DNA from: Polaromonas vacuolata
GTDB lineage: Bacteria > Pseudomonadota > Gammaproteobacteria > Burkholderiales > Burkholderiaceae_C
Assembly (NCBI RefSeq): GCF_012584515.1
Contig: NZ_CP051461.1
Location: 3,773,687-3,837,686, forward strand
Length of the DNA stretch: 64,000 bases
Reading direction: 5' to 3'
Part shown: positions 8,261 to 19,200 of the stretch, piece after piece
How the letters are laid out: each line of letters begins with the position of its first letter
Position numbering within the stretch: the first letter of the stretch is position 1
The notes under the pieces: generated by a model
What the model was told of the DNA's origin: nothing
What the model saw: only the letters and a program-made list of their open reading frames with translations
Database searches by the model: none
Translations under genes and position numbers: made by a program

Positions 8261-9433
8261 TTAGGCTTTTGCAGTGCTGACGGCTTTAACAGCAGCTTGT
8301 GCTGCTTCTGCCATGGTGTTGGCCGCAATAATGGGCAGACCGGAGTCAGCCAGCATTTTCTTGCCCAAGTCTTCGTTAGTGCCCTTCATGCGCACCACCA
8401 AAGGCACCGACAGATTGACGGCTTTACAAGCTGCAATCACGCCGCCGGCAATGGTGTCGCACTTCATGATGCCGCCAAAGATGTTGACCAAAATACCCTT
8501 GACTTCTGGATTTTTGAGCATGATCTTGAAGGCTTCTGTGACTTTTTCTGCAGTTGCGCCGCCGCCCACATCCAAGAAGTTAGCCGGCTCGCCGCCAAAC
8601 AATTTGATAGTGTCCATAGTCGCCATAGCCAGGCCTGCACCATTGACCAAGCAGCCGATATTGCCGTCTAAGCTGATGTAGGCCAGGTCGAACTTGCTGG
8701 CTTCGATTTCAGCTTGGTCTTCTTCGTCCAAGTCGCGGTAAGCGACTAACTCGGGGTGGCGAAACAGTGCATTGGGGTCAAAGTTGAACTTAGCGTCCAA
8801 TGCTTTGATATGACCATTGCCTTCAAGCACTAACGGATTGATCTCGACCAGCGAGGCATCCGTGTCCATATAGACTTTGTAAAGCTTTTTGAGCACATCA
8901 ATGCACTCGGCAGTAGAGGCGGCCGGTACGGTCATGCCGTCGGCCAGTTCCTTGGCTTGCGCATCGGTCAGACCCACAGCTGGATCGACGAAAACCTTGA
9001 TGATTTTCTCCGGCGTTGCGTGGGCAACTTCTTCGATGTCCATACCGCCTTCTGACGACGCCATCAGAGCGACGCGCTGAGTTGCGCGGTCGGTCACGGC
9101 CGAAACGTAATATTCTTTTTTGATGTCCGCGCCTTCTTCGATCAAGAGGCGGCGAACCTTTTGGCCAGCCGCATCGGTCTGGTGTGTGACCAGCTGCATG
9201 CCGAGGATTTCGGTGGCCAGTGCACGAACTTCTTCGACACTGCGAGCGAGCTTAACGCCGCCGCCTTTGCCGCGACCGCCAGCGTGAATCTGAGCTTTAA
9301 CTACCCAGACTGGACCGCCGAGTTTTTGTGCGGCTTCTACCGCTTCTTGCACTGTGAATGCCGGAATGCCGCGTGGCACTGGCACATCGAAACTACGCAA
9401 GATTTCCTTGCCCTGATACTCGTGAATTTTCAT
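8261..9433 (-). CDS. sucC: Succinyl-CoA synthetase beta subunit
   Basis: A 390-residue ATP-grasp beta subunit that binds nucleotide and pairs with SucD. It begins [12 protein letters not shown], the standard SucC N-terminus, preceded by a GAAGG ribosome site; the in-frame TTG 42 bases upstream is not needed. It shows the ATP-grasp glycine loop [11 protein letters not shown] near residue 52, the nucleotide/metal site VEINPLVL, and the C-terminal ligase domain with [10 protein letters not shown]. It is the first gene of the sucCD unit. A 283-bp divergent spacer separates it from argC, in which I recognise no clear regulatory site. Confidence 0.97.
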   Translation of the reverse strand: MKIHEYQGKEILRSFDVPVPRGIPAFTVQEAVEAAQKLGGPVWVVKAQIHAGGRGKGGGVKLARSVEEVRALATEILGMQLVTHQTDAAGQKVRRLLIEEGADIKKEYYVSAVTDRATQRVALMASSEGGMDIEEVAHATPEKIIKVFVDPAVGLTDAQAKELADGMTVPAASTAECIDVLKKLYKVYMDTDASLVEINPLVLEGNGHIKALDAKFNFDPNALFRHPELVAYRDLDEEDQAEIEASKFDLAYISLDGNIGCLVNGAGLAMATMDTIKLFGGEPANFLDVGGGATAEKVTEAFKIMLKNPEVKGILVNIFGGIMKCDTIAGGVIAACKAVNLSVPLVVRMKGTNEDLGKKMLADSGLPIIAANTMAEAAQAAVKAVSTAKA

Positions 9434-9716
9434 GAAAAAACCTTCAGAATTCAATAAAGAGGGGGTCTGCAACAAAGCTTCATGGGGGGGCGGTCAAGAC
9501 ACTTTTAGCCTCTAACGCCGACTCAAAACGCTGTGTTAGCGTTGACGGGGATAGCAAGGGAGAACTGTATCATGGTGCATTGCACAAAACTTTTCTTAAA
9601 CTTACGCAGGTTTTCAAGCCTATTAATGCGCTACTTATTTAAGAAAATGCCTGAAACTAATCACTGCCAAGCAAGGCTTTGCGCCCGCCTTGTTTAACCG
9701 AGAGCCCAGAACCCAT

Positions 9717-10628
9717 ATGCCAAAGATTTTCATTGACGGCGAAGCCGGTACCACTGGCTTGCAAATCCTAGAGCGTTTGCAGGCCATGCCGCAAATCACG
9801 CTGCTCAGCATCACGCCTGAGTTGCGCAAAAACGCAGCCGCTAAACTGGATTTAATGGCACAAGCCGATCTGGTCATACTCTGTCTGCACGACGACGCTG
9901 CGCGCGAATCGGTGGCCATGATTGACAGCTTAAGCGGCAAAAAACCCAAGATTATTGATGCCTCAACGGCACACCGCACAGCCCCTGGTTGGGTCTACGG
10001 CTTTCCCGAACTAAGCCGCACTCACGCCGCGCTAGTCGCTGACGCCGAGCGCGTTGGCAACCCGGGCTGCTATGCCACCGGCGCCATCGCACTCATCAGG
10101 CCGCTAATAGACGCCGGTCTGCTTGACGCGGATGCAGCGCTGGCCTTGCCAGCTGTGAGCGGCTACTCCGGCGGTGGTCGCCAGATGATTGAAGCCTACC
10201 AAGCGGGAGACGCGCCGCTTTACGAAATCTACGGCCTTAGCCTTGAGCACAAGCACCTGCCAGAAATCATGCGCCACACGGGTTTAAGCCGGCGTCCTGT
10301 TTTCACGCCAGCCGTCGGCAACTTCATGCAAGGTATGTTGGTGCAACTGCCGCTGCATTTAGATTTAATGCCCGGTAAGCCAACAGCGGCGCGTATCAAA
10401 GAAGCGCTTAGCCAACACTATGCGGACAGCCCATGGGTGTCAGTAGAAGATGCGCCAGAGTCCGGCAAACTTGACGCGCTGGCTTTAAATGACAGCAACA
10501 AAATGGAACTACGCGTCTTTGGCAATGAAAAATATCGCCACGCGGTGCTGATTGCACGGCTGGACAACTTAGGCAAAGGCGCCTCGGGTGCAGCGGTGCA
10601 AAATCTTAGATTAATGCTGGGGCTTTGA
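9717..10628 (+). CDS. argC: N-acetyl-gamma-glutamyl-phosphate reductase (short type)
   Basis: A 303-residue enzyme of arginine synthesis that reduces N-acetylglutamyl phosphate to the semialdehyde with NADPH. The N-terminal [17 protein letters not shown] is the nucleotide-binding signature of the short, type-2 ArgC subfamily. The catalytic cysteine is Cys118 in GNPGCYATG, with HKHLPEI further on. The ATG at 9717 is chosen over an upstream in-frame TTG at 9690. It stands alone, between sucC and recX, with no other arg gene adjacent. Subfamily assignment comes from length and motif pattern. Confidence 0.93.
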   Translation: MPKIFIDGEAGTTGLQILERLQAMPQITLLSITPELRKNAAAKLDLMAQADLVILCLHDDAARESVAMIDSLSGKKPKIIDASTAHRTAPGWVYGFPELSRTHAALVADAERVGNPGCYATGAIALIRPLIDAGLLDADAALALPAVSGYSGGGRQMIEAYQAGDAPLYEIYGLSLEHKHLPEIMRHTGLSRRPVFTPAVGNFMQGMLVQLPLHLDLMPGKPTAARIKEALSQHYADSPWVSVEDAPESGKLDALALNDSNKMELRVFGNEKYRHAVLIARLDNLGKGASGAAVQNLRLMLGL

Positions 10629-10664
10629 ACTATACGAGTTCATACGGCGCCAGTCGCTAACGGG

Positions 10665-10720
10665 TAATCGAGTAATCGAGTAATCGAGTAATCGAGTAAT
10701 CGAGTAATCGAGTAATCGAG
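10665..10720. repeat. 8-bp tandem repeat, seven perfect copies
   Basis: Seven identical head-to-tail copies of TAATCGAG occupy the 247-bp spacer between the convergent ends of argC and recX. Flanks are unrelated single-copy sequence. Copy number could vary by slippage, but no promoter or coding frame is evident here. Confidence 0.98.
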
Positions 10721-10875
10721 TCTGAGTATTGCCAACCCAAGCATAGCTAACAAGATACCGGTAATTGCGGGCTGGCAAACCCGCATCAACCGTTAATACC
10801 GCAACTCTCGCAAGCTTGGATCGGCCTACTTTTCACATCTTCTCTTGGCTGTTTAAGCCTAATTCAGCTTACTTT

Positions 10876-11394
10876 TCAGTCTTCTTCTAGCCGCGCAATC
10901 ACGCGCCGAATCACATCCCCGCTAAAACCGCGCCCGGCCAAAAACCTCGCTTGTTTGGCGCGCGCTGCGCCGTCAATGCCGGGGACTGCAAACTTCTTGC
11001 GCCAGATCAGGCTGGCCCGCTCGAATTCACTGGCCTTGAGCGCATCTACCGCATCCGTCACCACTTGAGCGCCCAGTCCCTTGGACTGCAACTCGTAACG
11101 CAGTCTTGCGGCGCCAAAACGCGCTGCCTTACGGTGTACAACCGAGTCGGCCACGCGTTGCTCGCTGATGAAGTCCTTGGCCTGCAAATCGTCTAGCACT
11201 TGGGCTAGCTGGCCTGGCGATTCTTCATGCGGCGCCAGCTTGCGTTCAAGCTCGCTGCGCGAATGCTCTCTGGCGCTGAGGTAACGCAGGGCTCGACCCT
11301 TGAGTGACAGCGTCATGCCGGATTTGCTGCGCGGCTTGTCCGAGTGAGTCCGCGCCGCACTGCTGCGAACGGCGTCGTCGGATGGCTTAAACAT
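10876..11394 (-). CDS. recX: Recombination regulator RecX
   Basis: A small basic all-helical cytoplasmic protein of about 172 residues that modulates RecA filaments. Family features are the repeated three-helix modules, with RALRYLSAREHSRSELERKL and DFISEQRVADSVVHRKA in the first half, YELQSKGLG in the middle and KQARFLAGRGFSGDVIRRVI at the end. The ATG at 11394 has a GGAG site a few bases upstream; the adjacent GTG at 11397 is an alternative start. It lies 24 bp downstream of recA on the same strand and is likely expressed by readthrough of the recA transcript. Confidence 0.93.
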   Translation of the reverse strand: MFKPSDDAVRSSAARTHSDKPRSKSGMTLSLKGRALRYLSAREHSRSELERKLAPHEESPGQLAQVLDDLQAKDFISEQRVADSVVHRKAARFGAARLRYELQSKGLGAQVVTDAVDALKASEFERASLIWRKKFAVPGIDGAARAKQARFLAGRGFSGDVIRRVIARLEED

Positions 11395-11418
11395 CACTCA
11401 CTCCGCAAAGCCTTGGTG

Positions 11419-12549
11419 TCAAGCCGCAGCCTTGGGCGCCTTGTCTATCTTCTCGGCTTTTTCTGCTTTCTCGGCTTTAGCTGGCTTATCCGCAGACTTA
11501 TCCGCACCGCCTTGGCCCGGCTGTATCAAAGGAATGCCGAGTGACTCACGCACCTTGTTTTCGATTTCCATCGCCAACGCTGGATTTTCCTTGAGAAATT
11601 CACGCGAATTGTCCCGCCCTTGGCCGATTTTTTCACCGTTGTAGGCATACCAAGCACCGGCTTTTTCAACAATATGGCCAGCCACGCCTAGGTCTAACAC
11701 TTCGCCCAAGCGGCTAATGCCTTCACCGTAAAGAATGTCAAACTCCGCCGTTTTAAAAGGTGAGGCAACCTTGTTTTTGACCACTTTGACACGCGTCTCG
11801 TTGCCTATGATTTCTTCGCCCTTTTTGATCGAACCAATGCGGCGTATGTCTAAGCGTACCGACGCGTAAAACTTCAGCGCGTTGCCGCCTGTCGTCGTCT
11901 CGGGTGAGCCAAACATGACACCAATTTTCATGCGAATTTGATTGATAAAAATCACCATGCAATTGGCTTTTTTGATGGTCGCAGTGAGTTTACGCAGCGC
12001 CTGGCTCATCAATCTAGCCTGCAGACCGGGCAACGAGTCACCCATCTCACCTTCGAGTTCGGCCTTGGGCGTGAGCGCGGCGACCGAGTCAATCACGATC
12101 AAGTCAACTGCGCCGGAGCGAGTCAAAGCATCAACGATTTCCAGCGCTTGCTCACCGGTATCGGGCTGACTGATCAGCAACTCTTGCAGATTAACGCCTA
12201 GCTTTTGCGCGTACTGAATGTCCAGAGCATGCTCGGCATCGACAAAAGCACAGGTGCCGCCCAGCTTTTGCATCTCGGCAATCACTTGCAAAGTCAATGT
12301 CGTTTTACCCGAGGACTCAGGGCCGTAGATTTCGACCACCCGGCCGCGCGGCAAGCCGCCAACACCGAGTGCGATGTCTAGGCCTAGGGAGCCGGTGGAG
12401 ACAACTTGAATGTCTTCGATCACCTCTCCAGCACCCAACTTCATGATGGTGCCCTTGCCAAACTGTTTCTCAATCTGTGCCAATGCGGCCTGCAAGGCCT
12501 TGGCTTTTTCTGTGTTCAAGGCGGGGTTGGCTTTATTTGGCAAGTCCAT
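11419..12549 (-). CDS. recA: Recombinase RecA
   Basis: A 376-residue DNA strand-exchange ATPase and LexA coprotease. Walker A is GPESSGKTT at residues 76-84. The MAW-like region VVEIYGPE, the Walker [11 protein letters not shown], loop 1 and loop 2 sequences ([24 protein letters not shown]) are all standard. The C-terminal tail is an extended Lys/Ala repeat (AEKAEKAEK), common in Burkholderiales. An AGGAG ribosome site precedes the ATG. A LexA-like box lies about 70 bp upstream, implying SOS control. Confidence 0.99.
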   Translation of the reverse strand: MDLPNKANPALNTEKAKALQAALAQIEKQFGKGTIMKLGAGEVIEDIQVVSTGSLGLDIALGVGGLPRGRVVEIYGPESSGKTTLTLQVIAEMQKLGGTCAFVDAEHALDIQYAQKLGVNLQELLISQPDTGEQALEIVDALTRSGAVDLIVIDSVAALTPKAELEGEMGDSLPGLQARLMSQALRKLTATIKKANCMVIFINQIRMKIGVMFGSPETTTGGNALKFYASVRLDIRRIGSIKKGEEIIGNETRVKVVKNKVASPFKTAEFDILYGEGISRLGEVLDLGVAGHIVEKAGAWYAYNGEKIGQGRDNSREFLKENPALAMEIENKVRESLGIPLIQPGQGGADKSADKPAKAEKAEKAEKIDKAPKAAA

Positions 12550-12621
12550 AAAAAACTCCTGGGTAGGTCAATAATTTAAAAAGTTGAGCATTTGTTTGAC
12601 GTTACTGGCGTTAACAACATG

Positions 12622-12637
12622 CTGGATACATAACCAG
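12622..12637 (-). promoter_or_regulatory. Probable LexA (SOS) box upstream of recA
   Basis: CTGGATACATAACCAG has the dyad CTGG-N8-CCAG, close to the proteobacterial LexA operator CTGT-N8-ACAG, with TAC continuing the symmetry on one side. It lies in the recA/marR divergent spacer, in the usual position for recA autoregulation through LexA. It may also influence the divergent MarR gene. Confidence 0.72.
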
Positions 12638-12715
12638 TACTTTATGGCTGACATACCAATAAGTAAACCCTATTTTTAGTCAGTTTACCTGTCTATATTT
12701 TGCTACCATGAAGCC

Positions 12716-13216
12716 ATGCAAACTTCTATAACCAGTCCGACAACACACCCGGGTGACAGTTGGCGTCTCACGCATTTAGGCCGTCTGCTGGGTCAGTCCA
12801 TGCGCCGTTTTGACGAGCGCGTCCTGTGGCTGATGGCACGCAATGTAGAGGTGCCGTTGGCGCTGGCCAATTTAGCCGCGCGCAACCAAGTCGGGGCGGC
12901 CCATATACACATCACCCGACATCTGGCGGTGACAGGCTCGCGGCTAACCGATTTAGCGGCGAGTGCCGGCATGAGCAAACAAGCCATGGCTGAACTGGTC
13001 GATCAATGCGAAGCCTGGGGCTTGGTAACACGCGAGAATGATCCGCACGACAAGCGGGCGCGCCAAGTGCGTTTTACCGACACCGGTCAGCTCTGGCTAA
13101 AGGCCTTCCAGCGGGCAGTGGAACAAGCCGAGGAGGAGTTTCGCCAAGCGGTTGGTCAAGACGTAGCCACCGTGGTAGCTCTCGGTCTGGAGGCCTATGC
13201 GGGTGCGCAAGATTAG
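12716..13216 (+). CDS. MarR family transcriptional regulator
   Basis: A 166-residue DNA-binding protein with the MarR winged helix-turn-helix. It has an N-terminal dimerisation helix (residues 20-45), the recognition region LTDLAASAGMSKQAMAELVDQ near 80-100, and the wing RENDPHDKRARQVRFTDTG typical of MarR. It is divergent from recA and shares its 166-bp upstream spacer. No obvious partner gene is adjacent, so its ligand and targets are unknown. The ATG at 12716 has no strong ribosome site, so the start is less certain than the fold. Confidence 0.85.
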   Translation: MQTSITSPTTHPGDSWRLTHLGRLLGQSMRRFDERVLWLMARNVEVPLALANLAARNQVGAAHIHITRHLAVTGSRLTDLAASAGMSKQAMAELVDQCEAWGLVTRENDPHDKRARQVRFTDTGQLWLKAFQRAVEQAEEEFRQAVGQDVATVVALGLEAYAGAQD

Positions 13217-13341
13217 TTTTAAAAACCACCGAAGAAAAGCGTCAAAATAGCGCGACTGAACAATAGCCTAAAATTTGTAAGTAAATATATCAACACGCCA
13301 GCCAGCACCAGCACAGTGGGGTCGGTTCACGGAGGACAAAC

Positions 13342-14016
13342 ATGCGAATTTTGATTGCCGAAGATGACCAAGTTCTAGCCGATGGCTTGTTGCGTACTCT
13401 GCGTGCGTCTGGTGCAGCCGTCGACCATGTCGCTAGTGGCACCGAGGCTGATGCCGCTTTGCTGACGAATACTGAGTTTGATTTATTAATCCTCGATCTA
13501 GGACTGCCGCGCATGCACGGACTCGAAGTGCTCAAGCGCTTGCGGGCGCGCGGCTCAGCGTTACCGGTGCTCATTCTCACGGCCGCCGACAGCGTAGAAG
13601 AGCGCGTCAAAGGCCTGGACTACGGCGCTGACGACTACATGGCCAAGCCCTTTTCACTGCAAGAACTCGAAGCCAGAGTGCGCGCGCTGATTCGCCGCGG
13701 CATGGGCGGCGCAAGCAGCACCATCAAGCACGGCCCACTGGTGTATGACCAAGCTGGCCGCGTCGCCACCATAGACGGACAAATGCTAGAACTCTCAGCA
13801 CGTGAACTGGGCTTACTCGAGGTGCTGCTACAGCGCGCTGGCCGTTTAGTTAGCAAAGATCAGTTGGTCGAGCGCCTGTGCGAATGGGGCGAGGAGGTCA
13901 GCAACAACGCGATCGAAGTCTACATTCACCGGCTCCGTAAAAAGATTGAAAAAGGCCCGATACGCATTGCAACTGTTCGCGGTTTAGGTTATTGCCTTGA
14001 GAAAATTCCCGGTTAA
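13342..14016 (+). CDS. OmpR-family response regulator (TctD/QseB-like)
   Basis: A 224-residue two-component response regulator. The receiver domain covers residues 1-115 with the acidic pocket EDD at 7-9, phosphoacceptor Asp52 in LILDLGLPRMHG and the conserved Lys in DDYMAKPFS. The C-terminal OmpR/PhoB winged helix (about 125-222) includes the recognition stretch NAIEVYIHRLRKKI and ends in RGLGYCLE. A GGAGG ribosome site precedes the ATG. The partner kinase gene follows 79 bp later. The nearest named relatives are TctD-like, which control tricarboxylate uptake, but no transporter gene is next to it. Confidence 0.93.
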   Translation: MRILIAEDDQVLADGLLRTLRASGAAVDHVASGTEADAALLTNTEFDLLILDLGLPRMHGLEVLKRLRARGSALPVLILTAADSVEERVKGLDYGADDYMAKPFSLQELEARVRALIRRGMGGASSTIKHGPLVYDQAGRVATIDGQMLELSARELGLLEVLLQRAGRLVSKDQLVERLCEWGEEVSNNAIEVYIHRLRKKIEKGPIRIATVRGLGYCLEKIPG

Positions 14017-14095
14017 TGATTCACGCCATGGCGTTCTCAACGCCCACGCAAACCTGCACCAGCCACGCTGCGCACAAGACGGTAAATAACAAGCT

Positions 14096-15559
14096 ATGAG
14101 ACTTTTCCAACGCGAGCGGCGTAGCTTATTTGGCGAGATTTTGGATTGGATGCTCACGCCCTTATTGCTGCTTTGGCCCATCAGCATGGCGCTGACTTGG
14201 TTGGTGGCGCAAAACATCGCCGGCAAGCCTTTTGATAGAGCGCTTGAGAACGACGTACAGGTTTTGGCAAAGCTAGTCATAGTCAAAAACGGTCAACTGC
14301 AATTTAATCTGACCACACCCGCACGCGAAGTAATGCATGCCGACGACTCTGACCAGATTTACTACCAAGTGCTGGGCCAGAACGGTCAATACATCAGCGG
14401 CGAGCGTGATCTAGCGAGTCCACCGCTTGACGACAAGATAGTGGATGGCGAAGTGCTGCTGCGCGAGGACAACATTCAGGGCGTGCCCGTGCGTGTCGCC
14501 TATGCATGGCTTAAGCGCGATCTGATCGACTCCGCAGCTGCCGACAGCAACACTGCATTAGTGCTGGTACAAGTCGCTGAAACGCTAGGCAAACGCAAAA
14601 CACTGGCCACCGAAATCGTCAAAGGCACTATGGTGCCGCAGTTCGTAACGCTGCCGCTAGCCGTGCTACTGGTTTGGCTGGCATTGGTGCGCGGCATTAA
14701 GCCGCTGGCCGAATTGGAAAGACGCATACGCGCGCGAAAGTCCGACGACATGAGCCCACTTGACGACACGGAGGTGCCCGAAGAAGTCGCGCCACTGGTC
14801 TCATCGGTTAACGATTTACTCAGCCGTTTAAAAATCTCGCTCAACACCCAAAAACGCTTTCTGGCCGATGCCGCACATCAGCTCAAAACACCACTCGCAG
14901 GCCTGCGTATGCAGGCCGACATGGCGCAACGCGAAACCGATGCGGACGAGCTCAAAAAGTCACTCAAACAAATCGGCCAAGCCAGCGTACGCGCCACCCA
15001 TACCGTGAACCAACTACTGGCCTTGGCAAGGGCCGAAAGCACGGGTCGCAACTTGGCCAAGCAACGTGTGGATCTGGTGCAGCTGGCGGCCGAGGTGATG
15101 TCCGACTCAGTACCACGCGCATTGGAGAAAAGAATTGATCTCGGCTACGAAGGCCCAGCTGCAGGCGAGCAACCCACAGAGCTAGAAGCTAACCCCACCT
15201 TGATCAAAGAGATGGTGCGAAACCTCTTAGATAACGCGATTAACTACACGCCAGAAAACGGTCAAATCACGTTGAAAATTCTGACCGACCAATACGGCGG
15301 CGTGTTGATGCTCATCGTCGAAGACTCAGGCCCTGGGATTCCAGAGTCTGAACGTGATCTGGTGTTTCAACCCTTTTACCGCGCGCTCGGCACCAACGTT
15401 GATGGTTCTGGTTTAGGCCTTGCTATCGTGCAAGAAATCGCCAACCAACACGACGCCAGCATCAGCGTAGAGGACGCCAACCTCAGCGGCCACAACAGCC
15501 TGCCAGGCACACGTTTTACGCTGCGGTTTATTGGTTTGCGGATGCGACGCACGTATTAG
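14096..15559 (+). CDS. Sensor histidine kinase (TctE-like)
   Basis: A 487-residue membrane kinase that presumably phosphorylates the upstream regulator. It has a TM segment at about 20-42, a periplasmic 2CSK_N-type sensor region at about 43-175 and a second TM at about 182-200. HAMP-like and HisKA domains follow, with phosphoacceptor His261 in ADAAHQLKTPLAGLR. The HATPase domain carries the N box LLDNAINYTPENG and the G boxes VEDSGPGIP and GSGLGLAIV. This architecture matches the TctE/QseC group. The signal is unknown; a carboxylate is a guess from the family. Confidence 0.93.
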   Translation: MRLFQRERRSLFGEILDWMLTPLLLLWPISMALTWLVAQNIAGKPFDRALENDVQVLAKLVIVKNGQLQFNLTTPAREVMHADDSDQIYYQVLGQNGQYISGERDLASPPLDDKIVDGEVLLREDNIQGVPVRVAYAWLKRDLIDSAAADSNTALVLVQVAETLGKRKTLATEIVKGTMVPQFVTLPLAVLLVWLALVRGIKPLAELERRIRARKSDDMSPLDDTEVPEEVAPLVSSVNDLLSRLKISLNTQKRFLADAAHQLKTPLAGLRMQADMAQRETDADELKKSLKQIGQASVRATHTVNQLLALARAESTGRNLAKQRVDLVQLAAEVMSDSVPRALEKRIDLGYEGPAAGEQPTELEANPTLIKEMVRNLLDNAINYTPENGQITLKILTDQYGGVLMLIVEDSGPGIPESERDLVFQPFYRALGTNVDGSGLGLAIVQEIANQHDASISVEDANLSGHNSLPGTRFTLRFIGLRMRRTY

Positions 15560-15620
15560 GCAACGCGATGGGCGACATGATGGGCGCCGTCGTAATCAGC
15601 AGCTATTTTCAATTTCATAA

Positions 15621-16148
15621 ATGATAAAAATCGATATAAAAGAGACCCGCATTCGCGCGCTAGAAGTGACCGATGCCGCCGACTACCGCGCCTTTAGGCT
15701 GCGCGCATTGCGCGAAAACGCATCCGCTTTTACCTCTAGTTTTGAAGAAGAAAATCTCAAACCCATGAGTGCCACATTAGCCCGACTAGCAACCAGCGAA
15801 TACGAAAAACTCTGGGGCGGATTTGTCGGTGCGCAGATAGTCGGCATGGTCGGAATGAGCGCGGAGACGCGGCTTAAAAATCGCCACAAAGCCGCGCTGG
15901 TGAGCATGTATGTAGCGCCCGAATACAGCGGACAAGGCATAGGCCAAGCCTTGGTCAAAACAGTGGTGCTGCAGGCCGAGCTAAGCGCTCTTGCGCGGCT
16001 GCTGCTGACAGTTACCAGCAGCAATCACAAAGCACTGGCACTCTATGAAAAATGCGGCTTCAAAGCCTTTGGCACAGAGTTAGATGCGATTCGCATTAAT
16101 GGCCAAAGCTTTGACAAAATACATATGTCTCTAGACCTAAGCAAATAG
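15621..16148 (+). CDS. GNAT family N-acetyltransferase
   Basis: A 175-residue acetyl-CoA-dependent acyltransferase with the GNAT fold. The N-terminus has the RALEVTDAADYRAFRLRALR segment common in this family. Motif A is YVAPEYSGQGIGQALV with the pyrophosphate-binding Q-x-x-G-x-G/A pattern, and motif B ends in ALALYEKCGFKAFG. It resembles small-molecule or peptide GNATs; the substrate cannot be read from the sequence. It lies between the kinase gene and the convergent topB gene. Confidence 0.88.
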   Translation: MIKIDIKETRIRALEVTDAADYRAFRLRALRENASAFTSSFEEENLKPMSATLARLATSEYEKLWGGFVGAQIVGMVGMSAETRLKNRHKAALVSMYVAPEYSGQGIGQALVKTVVLQAELSALARLLLTVTSSNHKALALYEKCGFKAFGTELDAIRINGQSFDKIHMSLDLSK

Positions 16149-16209
16149 GCCGTCAAACAGTTAGGCAGCGCTTTTACAGCGCATACGCAGCGCCGCGCCT
16201 CGCGCCCGG

Positions 16210-19200
16210 TTATTCCTGCTTAGTCAAATGCTTGCCCACAATTCCAGCTAACTCAAACATAGTGACCTGCGGTTTACCAAACACTGCCAGCAGTTTCTCA
16301 TCCGCATTGATGGCGCGTTTATTCGTCGCGTCTTGCAGGTTTTCTGCTTTGATGTAATCCCAAAGTTTTTTAATCACTTGCGTGCGCGCCACCGGCTCTT
16401 GGCCAATCACCGCCGCCAATGCCGAACTTGGCGTCAGACCTGCGCCTGGCGTCGCCACGCGCGCCACTTTGGGTTTTGCAGTTTTCACCGCAGCGACTTT
16501 TTTAACAGCCACTTTTTTTGCGGCTACTTTTTTCGCTGCCGGTTTAGTCGCGCCAGCCGTTTTAACCGCAACGACTTTGCCAAACGGCGTTTTAATCGTA
16601 GCCGGCCCGGTTTTAGCGGATGCCGGTTTACGCGGCGGAAATTTAGACGGCGCAAATTCAAAATTAACTTTAACCGCCACAGCATCCCAAGACAGCATAG
16701 CCTTGAAGGCGCGGCGCGTGCGCATGGAAACAAACTTATCTAACAAATCGGTCTTACCAGTTTCCAGCAGCTTAACCATTTGCTCGCGCTCAATCGGTTG
16801 CTGCAAAATTACCTGTCCGGTTTTAAACGTGCAGCTTGGTGTTGGCTGCGCATTGGTCGGCACGGATTTTTCACAAATATAATTTTTACCATGTTCAAAA
16901 ACAGCTGAACCGCAGATAGGACATTTGCCCAAACTTTGCTGTTCACCGAGCTCCACAATCTCGCCTGACTCGGCGTTTTTGTCATCGCCAAAATCAAATT
17001 CAAGTTTGTAGTTTTTGGTTTCTTCGTCGAACTTAATCACCATCTCAGCGGTGAAAGGCCAACCGGCTTTAGATCTAAAACCTTCAAGTGGACCGATCTT
17101 TTTATCGCGTAAAAATTGCTCTACCTCGACGGTTTCAAACGTTCTTCCCGCCGGTGTTTTGCCAAACGAAAAACCGCAGCCATCATCACCCTTGTGGCCG
17201 ACACAGGTGTAGCGCCGATAGTTTTCCTTGACCACGCCAGCGCAATTCGGACACGGCGTTGCAAGCGTGGCGTAGTCGCCCGGAATGCTGTCTTTGTCGT
17301 AGCCCTTGGCCTTGGCCACCATGCGCTCTGTCATGGCGGCGATCTCGGCCATAAAGGTTTCGCGGCTGAGTTTTCCGTGCTCCATTTGTGAGAGTTTGAA
17401 TTCCCACTCACCGGTTAATTCGGCCTTCGAGAGTTCTTGCACATCAAGGCCGCGCAGCAGCGTCATGAGCTGAAAAGCTTTGGCAGTGGGAATCAAATCA
17501 CGGCCGTCGCGCAGCATATATTTCTCAGCAATCAAACCCTCGATCGTGGCCGCGCGGGTAGCTGGCGTGCCCAAGCCTTTTTCCTGCATTGCGTGACGCA
17601 ATTCGTCGTCATCTATGGTTTTACCTGCACCCACCATGGCGGCGAGTAAGGTGGCTTCGTTATAGCGTGCGGGTGGTCGGGTTTTAAGACCTTTAGCGTC
17701 AACACTGTCAACTGCAACTTGCTCGCCGGGTTTAACTGGCACCAAGGTTTTGCTGTCTTTTTCGTCGCTGCTTTCGTCTTGAACTTCTTTACCGTAAATC
17801 GCCAACCAGCCGGGCTTGACCAACACCTTGCCCTCGGTTTTAAAGCTGTGGCCGGCGGCCACCGAAATACGCGTGGTCACCAAGTGTTCAGCACTCGGGA
17901 AAAACACCGCCATAAAGCGGCGCACCACCAAGTCGTAGAGTTTTTGTTCCACATCGCTCAAGCCACTAGGCGCTTGCAGCGTGGGAATAATCGCAAAGTG
18001 ATCACTGACCTTGGCGTTGTCAAAAATGCGTTTGTTCTGGCGCAGATAGCCGTTGTTTAAGGCCACCAAAGCATGTGGTGCGAGATGGCGCATATCACTG
18101 CCAGCAAGCATTTCAAACGTCTTTTTAACCACCGGTAAATAGTCTTCCGGCAAGGCCCGCGAATCGGTACGCGGATAGGTCAATGCCTTATGCCGCTCAT
18201 ACAAACTTTGCGCAATCGAGAGTGTCGTTTTGGCGGAAAAACCGAACTTACCATTGGCCTCGCGCTGCAAAGATGTCAGGTCAAACAACTGACCCGGTGC
18301 CTGCGTTGTCGGCTTGCTTTCTTCGCTGACGCTGGCGTGTTTACCGCGCACCGCGTCAGCAATAGTTTGCGCTTGTGCGGCAGTCCAAACGCGGTCGTTT
18401 TTAAGTTCGGGGTCAGACTCTGGCGCGGCCAATCCATCTTGCGGCGCTGCGCTATTGATACGGGAAGCGGCGGCGGCATGCGCCGCAGCTTTGGTCCACG
18501 TTGGATCAAACCACTTGCCCGGATACTGACCGGCCTCGGCTTCAAAGACGGCTTGCACTTCCCAATAGTTGCGGCTGATAAATTTACGAATTTTTTCTTC
18601 GCGCTCAACCACTACTGACAAAGTCGGCGTCTGCACCCGGCCCACCGTGGTGAGAAAAAACCCGCCATCGCGGGAGTTAAATGCCGTCATGGCACGGGTG
18701 CCATTAATGCCGACTAACCAGTCCGCTTCTGAACGCGAACGCGCTGCGTCGGCCAGCCCCTGCATTTGTTGCTCGCTACGCAGGCTCTCAAAACCATCAC
18801 GAATCGCGGCTGGCGTCATGGACTGCAACCACAGTCGCTTGACCGGGTGCTTGGATTTAGCGTACTGCTGGATCAGGCGAAAAATCAGCTCGCCCTCGCG
18901 GCCCGCATCGCAGGCGTTAACCAATGCGCCCACGTCTTTGCGTTTGCTCAGCTTGACAATGGCGTTAAGCCGCGTCTTCGTCTTGTCCATCGGTTTTAAG
19001 TCGAAAAACGGCGGTATGACAGGCAGGTTGGCAAAACTCCATTTGCCGCGCTTGACGTCAAACTCTTCCGGCGCTTGGATCTCGACCAAGTGACCCACTG
19101 CGGACGTGACTAGCCACTCTTCGCTCTCGAAATATTCGTCGTGCTTTTCGAACTTGCCCGCAAAAGGCGTGATGGCGCGAACAATGTCTTGCGCCACCGA

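Noticed and set aside
7461..8264. A long plus-strand open frame (267 codons) opposite sucD
   Set aside because: It is a shadow of sucD on the other strand, with no homology that I recognise and no ribosome site.
10665..10720. CRISPR-like array
   Set aside because: The 8-bp units are contiguous with no spacers, so it is a simple tandem repeat.
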